Part shown: positions 24,073-32,284 of the stretch, piece by piece
Layout of the letters: each line of letters begins with the position of its first letter
How positions within the stretch are numbered: position 1 is the stretch's first letter
Assembly (NCBI RefSeq): GCF_965232525.1
Contig: NZ_OZ246980.1
Location: 4,154,001 to 4,218,000, forward strand
Source: Bauldia sp965232525
GTDB lineage: Bacteria > Pseudomonadota > Alphaproteobacteria > Rhizobiales > Kaistiaceae
Reading direction: 5' to 3'
DNA: 64,000 nt
Notes under the pieces: generated by a model
Seen by the model: the letters and a program-made list of their open reading frames with translations, nothing else
What the model was told of the DNA's origin: nothing
Database searches by the model: none
Translations under genes and position numbers: made by a program

Positions 24073-25065
24073 ATGAAAAACAACAACCTTCTTGCGGGCT
24101 TACTCTCCCTCACCCTCCTGGTTGTCTTCCTGGTCATCTGGCAGGCGCTGACAACGACGACGGTCCACGATGCCGGAACCGTCACACTGTCGAACGAGCA
24201 GGTGGGAGCGCTGTCCGAAAAGGGCATGTCGCAAGATGATATCGACGCCTATGCGAAACAGGGGCTGACATTCGATCAGATCGACCAGATCGCAGGCCTC
24301 GGCCTCAGCCTTGAAGAGATCGATGCGGCCGGCGGCATCCAGTCGTTCGGCTTCACGACAGGCGGTGCGGCTGAGGAGGCGGAGACCGGCTTTCCGAGCC
24401 CCATGCTCGTCTGGCGGGAGGCCTCAGAGCAGATCTTTGATCCTTTCTACGACCGGGGGCCCAACGACAAGGGCATCGGCATCCAGCTTCAATATTCGCT
24501 GGCGCGGGTGCTGACAGGGTTCGTCCTGGCCATCATCGTTGCTGTCCCACTGGGGTTCCTGGTCGGCATGTCGCCCTTGTGGAGCGCGGCGATCAACCCT
24601 TACGTCCAGGTGCTCAAGCCAATCTCGCCGCTGGCGTGGCTCCCGGTGGCACTTTATCTCATCAAGGATGCCGAGCAGGCATCAGTCTTCGTGATCTTCA
24701 TATGCTCGATCTGGCCGATGCTCATCAACACAGCCTTCGGAGTGGCGAACGTCAAACCCGATTGGCTGAATATCGCCAAGACACTGGAGTTGTCGAAGCT
24801 CCAGACTGCCTATCGCGTTATCCTGCCAGCGGCCGCGCCAACAATCCTGACGGGAATGCGCATCTCGATCGGCATCGCCTGGCTGGTAATCGTCGCGGCT
24901 GAAATGGTCATCGGCGGGGTCGGCGTTGGCTACTTCGTCTGGAACGAGTGGAACGGCCTCAACCTGGCCAGCATGATCTTTGCCATCGTCGTCATCGGCA
25001 TCGTGGGACTGATGCTCGACCTCGCGCTCGGCCAGGCCCTGCGCGTTATCGAATACAAGGAGTAG
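24073..25065 (+). CDS. NrtB/CynB-like ABC permease with a repeat insertion
   Basis: Inner-membrane permease of 330 residues. The core from about residue 130 is typical of NrtB/SsuC-type permeases (ARVLTGFVLAIIVAVPLGFLVGMSP, the EAA-like loop WLNIAKTLELSKLQTAYRVILPAAAPTILTGMRISIGIAW). Between the first membrane segment (6-25) and the core lies an acidic segment with four tandem 13-residue units at residues 35-86, pattern x3-G/T-[ML]-[ST]-x-[DE]-x-[IV]-D-x2. This insertion is expected to face the periplasm and is not a normal part of the family. The ATG at 24073 has only a weak ribosome site; the ATPase gene follows after five bases. Confidence 0.9.
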   Translation: MKNNNLLAGLLSLTLLVVFLVIWQALTTTTVHDAGTVTLSNEQVGALSEKGMSQDDIDAYAKQGLTFDQIDQIAGLGLSLEEIDAAGGIQSFGFTTGGAAEEAETGFPSPMLVWREASEQIFDPFYDRGPNDKGIGIQLQYSLARVLTGFVLAIIVAVPLGFLVGMSPLWSAAINPYVQVLKPISPLAWLPVALYLIKDAEQASVFVIFICSIWPMLINTAFGVANVKPDWLNIAKTLELSKLQTAYRVILPAAAPTILTGMRISIGIAWLVIVAAEMVIGGVGVGYFVWNEWNGLNLASMIFAIVVIGIVGLMLDLALGQALRVIEYKE

Positions 25066-25070
25066 CCCCG

Positions 25071-25982
25071 ATGCCCGAGTATGTCGTCAAGTCAGATCTC
25101 CTGGGCAAGTCGTTTCCAGGGCCGAAGCGGGGCGAAGAGAATGTCGTCTTTGAAAACGTCAATTTTCGACTGGAGCGTGGCGAGTTCGTCACCTGCATCG
25201 GTCATTCCGGATGCGGCAAGTCGACCATACTGAACATCATTGCCGGGCTCGAGAAGCCGAGCAGTGGTTGCGTTCTGGTCGACGGCAAGACGATTGACGG
25301 CCCGGGGCGGGACCGCGCCGTCGTCTTCCAGAACCATAGCCTTCTACCTTGGCTCTCTGCGCAGAGAAACGTCGATTTTGCTGTCAAAGCCAGGTGGCCG
25401 GACTGGGATAGCGACACCGTTCGTGCGCACTCGCGTAAGTATCTTTCACTTGCCAGTCTGTCCGATGGTCTGGACCGCAAACCGCATGCGCTTTCCGGCG
25501 GCATGCGCCAGCGGGTCGGCATCGCGCGGGCTTTCGCACTCGAAACCGAGGTTCTCCTCATGGACGAGCCCTTTGGTGCGCTTGATGCGCTGACTCGCGG
25601 GTCAATCCAGGATGAGCTCATCAAGATCTGGTCGGAGACACGGAAGACCGTCTTCATGATTACACACGATGTCGATGAAGCGATACTGCTTTCGGACCGG
25701 ATTTTCCTGATGACCAACGGCCCGCGGGCGAATATCGCCGAAGCTGTTGTAGTCGACATCCCAAGGCCGCGTAACCGGGGTGATATCATCCACCATCCGG
25801 GCTACTACGACATCCGAAACCACATCATCGACTTCCTGGTGCAACGCTCGAAAGAGCTTTCCGGCAACGTCCGCAGTATACCACTCAGCGAGGTCCAGAT
25901 TGAACAAGGCCTCGTCTACCCGCCAGACGTGAACCCATTGAAGACAGATGCCTGCCGCAGTTCCGTCCGGATGCGGGCCTGA
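25071..25982 (+). CDS. NrtD/CynD-like ABC transporter ATPase
   Basis: ATP-binding subunit of 303 residues: Walker A GHSGCGKST, Q-loop VFQNHSLLPWLSAQRNV, signature LSGGMRQRVGIARAFA, Walker B VLLMDEPFGALD and the switch His in MITHDVDEA. The roughly 55-residue C-terminal tail (RSKELSGNVRSIPLSEVQ...) is a little longer than average. AAGGAG overlaps the permease 3' end, seven bases before the ATG region, so the two are co-translated. It energises uptake by the preceding permease and binding protein. Confidence 0.94.
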   Translation: MPEYVVKSDLLGKSFPGPKRGEENVVFENVNFRLERGEFVTCIGHSGCGKSTILNIIAGLEKPSSGCVLVDGKTIDGPGRDRAVVFQNHSLLPWLSAQRNVDFAVKARWPDWDSDTVRAHSRKYLSLASLSDGLDRKPHALSGGMRQRVGIARAFALETEVLLMDEPFGALDALTRGSIQDELIKIWSETRKTVFMITHDVDEAILLSDRIFLMTNGPRANIAEAVVVDIPRPRNRGDIIHHPGYYDIRNHIIDFLVQRSKELSGNVRSIPLSEVQIEQGLVYPPDVNPLKTDACRSSVRMRA

Positions 25983-25995
25983 AGGACCGGCAGAG

Positions 25996-26466
25996 ATGAG
26001 GTTGGCGGCCGTGATCATGGCGTTAGCGGTGTTGGTCGGGCATGAGGTGCCCGCGAGCGTCTCGGCGCGGGCCCAGGTGTTGTCCGTCCAACCAGCGAAG
26101 GCGTCTCAGTCGACCGATCTGCTGCCGTCGCTCAGGGCTCATATGGCGGAATTGGGGACGCTGATGAACTTCCTCTTCCGGCACATCGACGATCCCGCCA
26201 GGGCGGGCGAACTGGCCGACATTGCAGAGAAGATGGAAGGCCTGCTGCTGGCTGCCGGCGCGTTCACGCCCAATGTGGCGTTGCTTGAGATGGATCCGGA
26301 AAAGGAAGCGACAATCATGCGCGGATTCCAGGCTTGCCTGGACCGGGCGCGCGGCGCGGTGCGGGATCTCCGGATGAGCCTGACTGCCGGCACCGGTGAG
26401 GCATGGAGAGCGCAACTCCTTCAGCTGGATGAGATCCGCCGCGACTGTCATGCGGCGTTTGGATAA
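25996..26466 (+). CDS. Exported helical protein of unknown function
   Basis: A 156-residue protein not recognised. It starts with a signal-like segment (MRLAAVIMALAVLVGHEVPASVSA) and is otherwise rich in amphipathic helix (LRAHMAELGTLMNFLFRHIDDPARAGELADIAEKMEGLL; EATIMRGFQACLDRARGAVRDLRMSL), ending RRDCHAAFG. The pattern suits a four-helix bundle similar in size to cytochrome b562 or c' proteins, but there is no CxxCH motif and the likeness is speculative. It lies 13 bases after the ATPase gene and seven before the next unknown, inside the cyanate operon. Confidence 0.7.
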   Translation: MRLAAVIMALAVLVGHEVPASVSARAQVLSVQPAKASQSTDLLPSLRAHMAELGTLMNFLFRHIDDPARAGELADIAEKMEGLLLAAGAFTPNVALLEMDPEKEATIMRGFQACLDRARGAVRDLRMSLTAGTGEAWRAQLLQLDEIRRDCHAAFG

Positions 26467-26472
26467 ACGACA

Positions 26473-26925
26473 ATGAACCGTCAGCCCGCAGGCACCACCG
26501 AATGCACTTCGAGTACCCAAGGCATTGAGCATCTTGCAGGCTTATCCAGGGAATGGGCCTATGCGCGCGCAAGCGAAGCAAGCACGCTGTTCCTTAACCG
26601 TTCTCTCGCCAGTAGCCCGCCGTTCATGCGGATAACTGAGAAGCCGGGACCATGCCTGACGTTGTTCAGCTATGACGGCCACGCATACGATGAATACACA
26701 ATTCGACGGGTTGAACGTTCGGGTGAAGAAAGAACGCTCTTTCTGGAGAATCCAAAATGGCAGGACGCCAACACGATCACGTTCGTCATCTACCCTTACC
26801 TGGATATCGACGACACGTGGGTCGTTATCCAGGACATCCCCGGCCTTGAAGAAAAACCGGTTCGCTTTGCCGTTCCGGCCCATCTGGCTCACCGCATCGA
26901 AATCATGCCGGATGGTTACCCGTAG
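26473..26925 (+). CDS. Unknown protein in the cyanate operon
   Basis: A 150-residue protein without signal peptide or known family. The N-terminal third is polar (ECTSSTQGIEHLAGLSREWAYARASEAS); the rest reads as beta strands (CLTLFSYDGHAYDEYTIRRVE, NTITFVIYPYLDIDDTWVVIQDI). It could be a small soluble binding or regulatory domain. It is tightly spaced after the helical exported protein and 58 bases before cynS, which supports a real gene with a role linked to cyanate or nitrogen supply. Confidence 0.65.
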   Translation: MNRQPAGTTECTSSTQGIEHLAGLSREWAYARASEASTLFLNRSLASSPPFMRITEKPGPCLTLFSYDGHAYDEYTIRRVERSGEERTLFLENPKWQDANTITFVIYPYLDIDDTWVVIQDIPGLEEKPVRFAVPAHLAHRIEIMPDGYP

Positions 26926-26983
26926 TGCCGTTAGGGCGCTTTGAGCTTTCTTTGCGAAACCCGAACCTGAAAGGAACAAGCAA

Positions 26984-27487
26984 ATGTCAACGGTTTCATC
27001 CTTACCCAACACCTCGCAAGCACCGACGGCATTGATGTCAAAACTCGAAATGACCGAACTGGTTATGGCGTCCAAGTTTGCCATGGGTGTTAGCTGGGAA
27101 GACATTTCGAAAGCCGCAGGCTTGTCTCCCGTATTTGTGGTATCGGCGTGCCTTGGCCAGAATACGCTGCCTGCCGACGCTGCCGCAAAAGTGGCTAATT
27201 ACCTCGATCTCGGAAACCGTGCCAAAGATGTGGAAACGGCGCTTCAGCTGCCGCCCAAGAAGGCCCAGGAAACCGAAATGGTCTCCAAAGATCCGCTGAT
27301 CTATCGGTTTCACGAAATTACCTACGTCTATGGCGATACCATAAAGGAACTCATTCACGAGAAATTCGGCGACGGCATCATGAGCGCGATCGATTTCGAT
27401 CTTTTCATCGAAAAGATCGAACACCCCAAGGGTGACCGCGTGAAAGTAACGATGACCGGTAAGTTTCTGCCGTATAATCAGTGGTGA
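26984..27487 (+). CDS. cynS: Cyanate hydratase (cyanase)
   Basis: Cyanase converts cyanate and bicarbonate into ammonia and CO2 (via carbamate), giving the cell usable nitrogen. The 167-residue protein has the N-terminal helical domain (MASKFAMGVSWEDISKAAGLSPVFVVSACLGQ) and the highly conserved catalytic domain DPLIYRFHEITYVYGDTIKELIHEKFGDGIMSAIDF, with the catalytic Arg, Glu and Ser at about 108, 111 and 134. It is slightly longer than the E. coli enzyme because of the N-terminal tail. Its place after the ABC transporter genes identifies the operon as a cyanate uptake and use system. Confidence 0.97.
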   Translation: MSTVSSLPNTSQAPTALMSKLEMTELVMASKFAMGVSWEDISKAAGLSPVFVVSACLGQNTLPADAAAKVANYLDLGNRAKDVETALQLPPKKAQETEMVSKDPLIYRFHEITYVYGDTIKELIHEKFGDGIMSAIDFDLFIEKIEHPKGDRVKVTMTGKFLPYNQW

Positions 27488-27494
27488 GTGTTTG

Positions 27495-27956
27495 ATGCGT
27501 CCCCCCTTACCTCCATTCGATGCACAATCCGCGGCACAGAAAGCGCGCGCTGCGGAGGATGCGTGGAATACGTGCGATCCGGAAAAAGTAGCGCTCGCCT
27601 ATACGGAGGACAGCGTTTGGCGGAACCGTTCCGAATTCCTCGCGGGTCGAGATGAAATCCGTGCGTTCCTTGACCGCAAATGGAAACGCGAGCTCGATTA
27701 CCGTCTGATCAAGGAAGTCTGGTGTTTCGCGGAGAATAGGATTGCTGTGCGTTTCGCCTACGAGTGGCACGATGATGGCGGATTCTGGTTCCGGTCCTAC
27801 GGCAACGAAAACTGGGAGTTCGACGATCAAGGGCTGATGCGCGTGCGTCGCGCCAGCATCAACGATCTGCCGATCTCAGAAGAAAATCGAAAGTTCCGTT
27901 GGCCACGTGGTCCTCGCCCCATGGACCATTCCGGACTGTCGGAGCTGGGCCTTTAG
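27495..27956 (+). CDS. DUF1348-like SnoaL/NTF2 fold protein
   Basis: A 153-residue protein of the DUF1348 group: WNTCDPEKVALAYTEDSVWRNRSEFLAGRDEIRAFLDRKWKRELDYRLIKEVW, then AVRFAYEWHDDGGFWFRSYGNENWEFDDQGLMRVRRASINDLPI. Such proteins have the NTF2 fold; their reaction is unknown. It starts eight bases after the cynS stop (ATG 27495) and is probably the last gene of the operon. No clear terminator was found after it. Confidence 0.88.
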   Translation: MRPPLPPFDAQSAAQKARAAEDAWNTCDPEKVALAYTEDSVWRNRSEFLAGRDEIRAFLDRKWKRELDYRLIKEVWCFAENRIAVRFAYEWHDDGGFWFRSYGNENWEFDDQGLMRVRRASINDLPISEENRKFRWPRGPRPMDHSGLSELGL

Positions 27957-28064
27957 ACCGCCCGTTGCAGTTTCCGATGCTCGCATGTGGCACTTTCCCG
28001 CGTCGCGTGCCGCGCGCAGCGAATGACCGCTTGCAGCCCATTCGGTCAATCGCCCCACGGCAGC

Positions 28065-28197
28065 AAAGTCCGCACACCGGACACCAGCGGCGAAACGATC
28101 AACTCGGACGTCGTACCGAACGCGGGCCTGGGCTCGCCGCCGCTCACCGTCCGGTCGCCGCGAACCAGGCGCGGCCCCGCCGCGGCCAGACTTGGGG
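28065..28197. repeat. Interspersed repeat plus DUF5946-tail-like piece
   Basis: Starts with GTCCGCACACCGGACACCAG and CGGCGAA as at 14836 and 18345, then GGCCTGGGCTCGCCGC and CTCACCGTCCGGTCG as found at 29726 and 11456. It fills the gap between the cyanate operon and the LysR gene. Confidence 0.6.
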
Positions 28198-29097
28198 CTA
28201 GCGGCCTGATAGCTCGGCGGCCAACATATCGATGAAACGCCGCACCCGTGGTTCCAGGAACCGCTTATGCGGATACAAGGCGATAATCGGAACCTCCCCG
28301 CGCTTCACGTCCGGCAAAACTTGGACGAGGGAACCGATTTTCAGGTCGTCTTTCACCAGGACGATCGGCAACAAGGCGATCCCCATTCCCGACAGGGCGG
28401 CCTCGCGGAGCGCCTCGGCGCTGTCCAGCCGTAAACGGACCCGTCCCGGCGCGTTGCTCCAGAACCCGGTCGCATCCTGCAGGGACCAGACCTGACGCTG
28501 TCCGACGCTCGAGAACTGCAGAAGGTCATGGGCGCTCAGTTGATCAATGGTTTTGGGCGGGTCGTGATCTTTGAGATATGCGGGTGAAGCGCACAGCACT
28601 GGCCTATCGGTCATCAGGGTGCGGGAGATGAGGGACCCATCGGGGGAGGTGACGCCGACCCGCACCGCAAGATCAAAGCCGTCCTTGATGATCCGGCTGA
28701 CGGTATCTGAAAAACTGATCTCGAAACGAACTTCGGGCCACTGCTTCAGGAATCTTCGAACCACGGGCATCAGGAGCCGCCGTCCAAGCGCGTCAGGTGC
28801 TGCGATCCGAAGCGTGCCGCTCGGAACACCGTCGGCCCCCGCCATGCTCGTGTCGGCGGCGACAATCGCCGCTTGGATGGCCTGTCCCTGATGAAACAGT
28901 CGTTGCCCTTCCTCCGTCAGGCTGATCGCCCGGGTCGTGCGGTTCAGGAGGCGGATACCGTATCTGTCCTCAAGCCGGGCCACGGCCTTGCCGGCCGTTG
29001 ACCGGGAAAGGCCGAACGCCCTCCCGGCGGACGCGAAACTCCCGGTCTCCACAACAGACAAGAAGACGAGAATGTCGTTTACTTTTGAATCAGCCAC
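28198..29097 (-). CDS. LysR-family transcriptional regulator
   Basis: A 299-residue LysR-type regulator: helix-turn-helix SKVNDILVFLSVVETGSFASAGRAFGLSRSTAGKAVARLEDRYGIRLLNRTTRAISLTEEG, then a periplasmic-binding-protein-like effector domain (GTLRIAAPDALGRRLLMPVVRRFLKQWPEVRFEISFSD). The start is a GTG at 29095-29097. It is divergent from a RidA-family gene 101 bases away, the usual arrangement for autoregulation and control of the neighbour. Confidence 0.92.
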   Translation of the reverse strand: MADSKVNDILVFLSVVETGSFASAGRAFGLSRSTAGKAVARLEDRYGIRLLNRTTRAISLTEEGQRLFHQGQAIQAAIVAADTSMAGADGVPSGTLRIAAPDALGRRLLMPVVRRFLKQWPEVRFEISFSDTVSRIIKDGFDLAVRVGVTSPDGSLISRTLMTDRPVLCASPAYLKDHDPPKTIDQLSAHDLLQFSSVGQRQVWSLQDATGFWSNAPGRVRLRLDSAEALREAALSGMGIALLPIVLVKDDLKIGSLVQVLPDVKRGEVPIIALYPHKRFLEPRVRRFIDMLAAELSGR

Positions 29098-29198
29098 TGC
29101 ACCCCGTATGCCGATTTTCGTTCGTCTCAGTCACGAATCCTATTCGCCTATATCCCAACTTATCTTGAACGCTATCGAGCACAATAAGGAGAATTGAT

Positions 29199-29606
29199 AT
29201 GTCCAACGCACCCATCCGAATGAACCCGGATACATTGCCCGACGCCGGTAAGGCGGGCTACTCGCAGATTTCCGTCACCAGCCCTGGCCGGCTGGCCTTT
29301 GTCTCCGGTCAAGTTGCATGGGACGCGGATGGGTCTGCGGTGCCGCAGACGCTTGAAGCACAAACCGAGCAGGTCGTCGCCAATCTCGGCGCGGCCCTGC
29401 TGGCCATCGATGCCAGCACCCGCGATATCGTCCAGATGCGGGTCTACATGACGGAGCTGAACGACGAAACAATGGGTATCGCGATGCCCCAGATCGCGGG
29501 TTTCCTCAACGGAGAACAGCCAAGTATGACCGGTGTCGGCGTCACTGCACTCGCCGGACCCGATCTACAGATCGAGATCGAAATGGTGGTTCAGATTCCG
29601 GCGTGA
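29199..29606 (+). CDS. RidA/YjgF-family protein
   Basis: A 135-residue RidA-superfamily protein: AFVSGQVAWDADGSAV, EAQTEQVVANLGAALLAIDASTRDIVQMRVYMTEL and PSMTGVGVTALAGPDLQIEIEMV. Canonical RidA deaminates reactive enamines; the catalytic Arg (usually in the SP-R or R-V-Y stretch) appears as RVYMTEL, but other details differ so the substrate is open. AAGGAG is eight bases before the ATG. Probably controlled by the divergent LysR regulator. Confidence 0.9.
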   Translation: MSNAPIRMNPDTLPDAGKAGYSQISVTSPGRLAFVSGQVAWDADGSAVPQTLEAQTEQVVANLGAALLAIDASTRDIVQMRVYMTELNDETMGIAMPQIAGFLNGEQPSMTGVGVTALAGPDLQIEIEMVVQIPA

Positions 29607-29742
29607 ACCGGGAAGAGAGGCGCGGCGCTACCACGAAAGCGGACGCTGAGATTTTCAAACCACGGGTGTCCGATCCATCAGAGCCAACGTGCGCGCCGAC
29701 TGGACCTGTCATCTGTGAATCCGCGGCCTGGGCTCGCCGCTC

Positions 29743-30252
29743 TCACTGCCCGGTCGTGGCGATCCACGCGCGGATGGTGTCGTGCTGGGCGTGCCAGTCG
29801 GCGAAGGTTTGCCGCGCCCAGTTCTCGACCATCTCGACGTGCCGGTCGGTGCCGGCAAACGGCGCCACATCGGCGACCGTCATGGTGAAAGCCGCCGGCG
29901 GCTCGAGTGCGACGAGGCTTGCCTTATGTCTGGCGAGACCGAGCATCACGTCGTTGGTCTGCCGCGGTGGCCGCGGCGACTCCAGCTGCACCATCAGCCG
30001 CGCCAGGTGCAGGCCGACCGACTGGATCGCCGCGCGCGACCCGTCGCCGGGGTGCTGGATCGCGTAGGCATCGACGGTCAGCCGGTGGGTCTTCATCAGC
30101 CGGAAATCCTCATACTCCGCCGCCAGCACCTTGCCGTAGGCGGCCCAGCATCCGGGCGCGCTGGTCATGTAGCGGTGGGTCGGCCCCTCGATCCGCGCGA
30201 AGCGGCCGCCGCAGCCGTGGCAGGTTTCCATGTCGTCGCTGGTGTCGGTCAT
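29743..30252 (-). CDS. DUF5946-like protein
   Basis: A 169-residue soluble protein beginning MTDTSDDMETCHGCGGRFARIEGPTHRYM-SAPGCWAAYG, i.e. a CxxC pair followed by His and Cys that could hold zinc. Then LTVDAYAIQHPGD, SVGLHLARLMVQLE and a helical tail ending WHAQHDTIRAWIATTG. This matches my recollection of the DUF5946 family; no function is known. The ATG at 30252 is the start of the recognisable part. Its 3' end is duplicated as a decayed fragment at 11456-11550 and in part near 28130-28170. Confidence 0.8.
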   Translation of the reverse strand: MTDTSDDMETCHGCGGRFARIEGPTHRYMTSAPGCWAAYGKVLAAEYEDFRLMKTHRLTVDAYAIQHPGDGSRAAIQSVGLHLARLMVQLESPRPPRQTNDVMLGLARHKASLVALEPPAAFTMTVADVAPFAGTDRHVEMVENWARQTFADWHAQHDTIRAWIATTGQ

Positions 30253-30376
30253 GGCGGGTGATCTCGGTCCTCGCGCCGCGCCTGTCAACGGCAGCGACGT
30301 CGTTCGCCACCCCGATGCCACTGACGCACAGGCGATACGCAAGCGAGACGCGCCGGCGCTCGCGATGGTGTTCGGC

Positions 30377-30565
30377 CTATTCGTCCGGCTTTTCGCGGTA
30401 GACGCCGGTCTTCGGATCTTTTTTCAGGGTCACCGCCTTCGGTGTCTCGGGCCGCGCCTGCGGCTTCTTGAGCACGACATTGGCGACGTCGCGCGCCCGC
30501 GTCAGCCGCCGCCACCAGATGACGGCGAAGATCGCCAGACCGATAATGGTGAGCAGCGGACCCAT
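30377..30565 (-). CDS. Small single-pass membrane protein
   Basis: A 62-residue protein: one membrane segment (MGPLLTIIGLAIFAVIWWRRL) then a basic, Pro-rich tail. No family was recognised. It begins with ATG at 30565 and lies upstream of the DUF5946-like gene on the same strand, about 125 bases apart. Confidence 0.55.
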   Translation of the reverse strand: MGPLLTIIGLAIFAVIWWRRLTRARDVANVVLKKPQARPETPKAVTLKKDPKTGVYREKPDE

Positions 30566-30768
30566 GGCCCGACCCTATCGCCCCGCGTCCCGATGGGGAA
30601 GCCGGTGTCTGGGGAAGCGATCCCGACAAAACGTCACCGGCCATCCCTCCCGGCGGGAGCGGACGACAGGTGGTGACATTCCAGTGTCGTGCGTTCGCCG
30701 AATGGCGCCGCACGGCCCGCCCCCGCCCAGCAGCTCCTGGTCCGCGCCGCCCGTCTCCACCCGCTCCG

Positions 30769-31375
30769 CGTCGTCCTCCGGCTCGACCGGAGGACCCATC
30801 GAAACCGTTGCTCTGTTGAAGATCGGGATGCTTGCCTTGGTGCTGCATTACCCAGCCACGTGCTGGCGATATCGGGTCCTCCGGTCGAGCCGGAGGACGA
30901 CGGGTGAGCGCGGGCTTGGATGCTACGCGCTCCAGAATCACCGTCATGGCCGGACTTGATCTGGACAGGCCCGGCCATCCACATCTGCGCACTGGTCGTA
31001 CCGACGCCGATCGACAGTGCGCGCGTAGCTGCCCGATCAAACGTCGGAGTCTTTGGCACGACTTCAGAAAACCATCACCGGTCATCCCGGACCGCGCACG
31101 GCGCAGCCGTGTCGCGTGATCCGGGATCCAGCATCAGACTTGCGGCGCGCAGCAGCCGCTCCGCTGGAGTCTAGATTCCCGCTTTCCTGTCCCATTTACA
31201 CACGTCACACCGACGCGGAATCCCTCCCCGCCAGGGGAGGGGGGACCACCCGAAGGGTGGTGGGTGGGGACGTTTCGATAGGTCCGCGCCGGTTGCAAAG
31301 CATCAAACCCCACCCGTCCGACGCTGCGCGCCGGCCACCCTCCCCAACTTTGGGGAGGGATGGCGCGCGAGTCAC
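30769..31375. repeat. Field of intergenic palindromic elements
   Basis: No gene is supported here. A perfect 29-base inverted repeat (30769-30797 and 30874-30902) has arms that are themselves palindromes (CCTCCGG...CCGGAGG). Further elements: ATGGCCGG...CCGGCCAT (30946-30978), TCCCGGA...TCCGGGA with inner stems (31085-31126), ACCACCC-GAA-GGGTGGT (31246-31262) and a CCCTCCCCA...TGGGGAGGG hairpin (about 31338-31360). They resemble the palindromic intergenic elements of rhizobial genomes. Confidence 0.75.
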
Positions 31376-31394
31376 CCGACTGAAGCAAATCCTG

Positions 31395-32228
31395 CTAAAG
31401 CCCGTAGCGCTCCCACAGCAGCCGTTCCTCGATCAGCCCGAGCGCGCTTTCGATCCCCGCGGCCATCGACGCAGCGGGGCCGAGCCCGAGACGTCGCCGC
31501 AGCAGGCTCGGCTGCTGGGCGATCACCTTCAGGACCACCTTCTCCCCGAACTTTTCGCGCAACACCGCCCGAAGCTCGCCAGTGCGGTCGGCGAGCCCGA
31601 GCTTGACCGCCTGGTCGCCGGTCCAGAACGCGCCGGTGAACAACTCCGGATCGTCGGCGAGTTTTGTCCGCCGCCCCTTCACCAGGTCGATGAAGGTGTC
31701 GTGGATATCCGCCTGCAGCGCCTTAAGCCGGGCGACGTCGGCTGCCTTCTCCGGCGCGAACGGATCGAGGATCGCCTTGTTCTCGCCGGCGGTATGGACC
31801 CGCCGCTCGATGCCGATCCGCGCGATCGCCTTCTCGAAGCCGAAGCCGGAATAGATCACCCCGATCGAGCCGACGATCGACGACGGGTCGACGACGATCT
31901 CGTCGCCGGCGACCGCGATCATGTAGCCGCCGGATGCCGCCGCGTCCTCGACCGCGACGATCACCGGCTTGTTCTTCTCCTCGGCCAGCGCCCGGATGCG
32001 GCGATGGATCAGATGCGACTGGACCGCCGAGCCGCCGGGCGAGTTGATCGAGATCGCCACCGCCGGCGCTGACTTCATCGCGAAGGCGCGGGCAAGCAGC
32101 GGCGCGACGCTGGCGATCGACAGGGTCTGGCGGAACCCGCCGCCGCCGATGCCGATCGGCCCGGCGAGCCGCACCACCGGCACCACCGGCCCACCCCGCC
32201 GCAACAAGGTTCGTAACGAAAACGCCAT
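31395..32228 (-). CDS. S49-family signal peptide peptidase (SppA-like)
   Basis: A 277-residue serine protease of family S49, which degrades leftover signal peptides or membrane protein fragments. Blocks: VAISINSPGGSAVQSHLIHRRIRALA, the catalytic Ser in VEDAAASGGYMIAVAGDEIVVDPSSIVGSIGVI, and the Lys of the dyad probably in GENKAILDPFAPE. No transmembrane anchor is obvious at the N-terminus, as in short alphaproteobacterial members. The ATG at 32228 is preferred over an upstream GTG (32243). Flanked on both sides by repeat fields. Confidence 0.9.
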   Translation of the reverse strand: MAFSLRTLLRRGGPVVPVVRLAGPIGIGGGGFRQTLSIASVAPLLARAFAMKSAPAVAISINSPGGSAVQSHLIHRRIRALAEEKNKPVIVAVEDAAASGGYMIAVAGDEIVVDPSSIVGSIGVIYSGFGFEKAIARIGIERRVHTAGENKAILDPFAPEKAADVARLKALQADIHDTFIDLVKGRRTKLADDPELFTGAFWTGDQAVKLGLADRTGELRAVLREKFGEKVVLKVIAQQPSLLRRRLGLGPAASMAAGIESALGLIEERLLWERYGL

Positions 32229-32284
32229 ACCTACGCACTCCACTTCGCGTTCATTTGCAGAGCCGGCTCTCGCACCAGTCGCTC

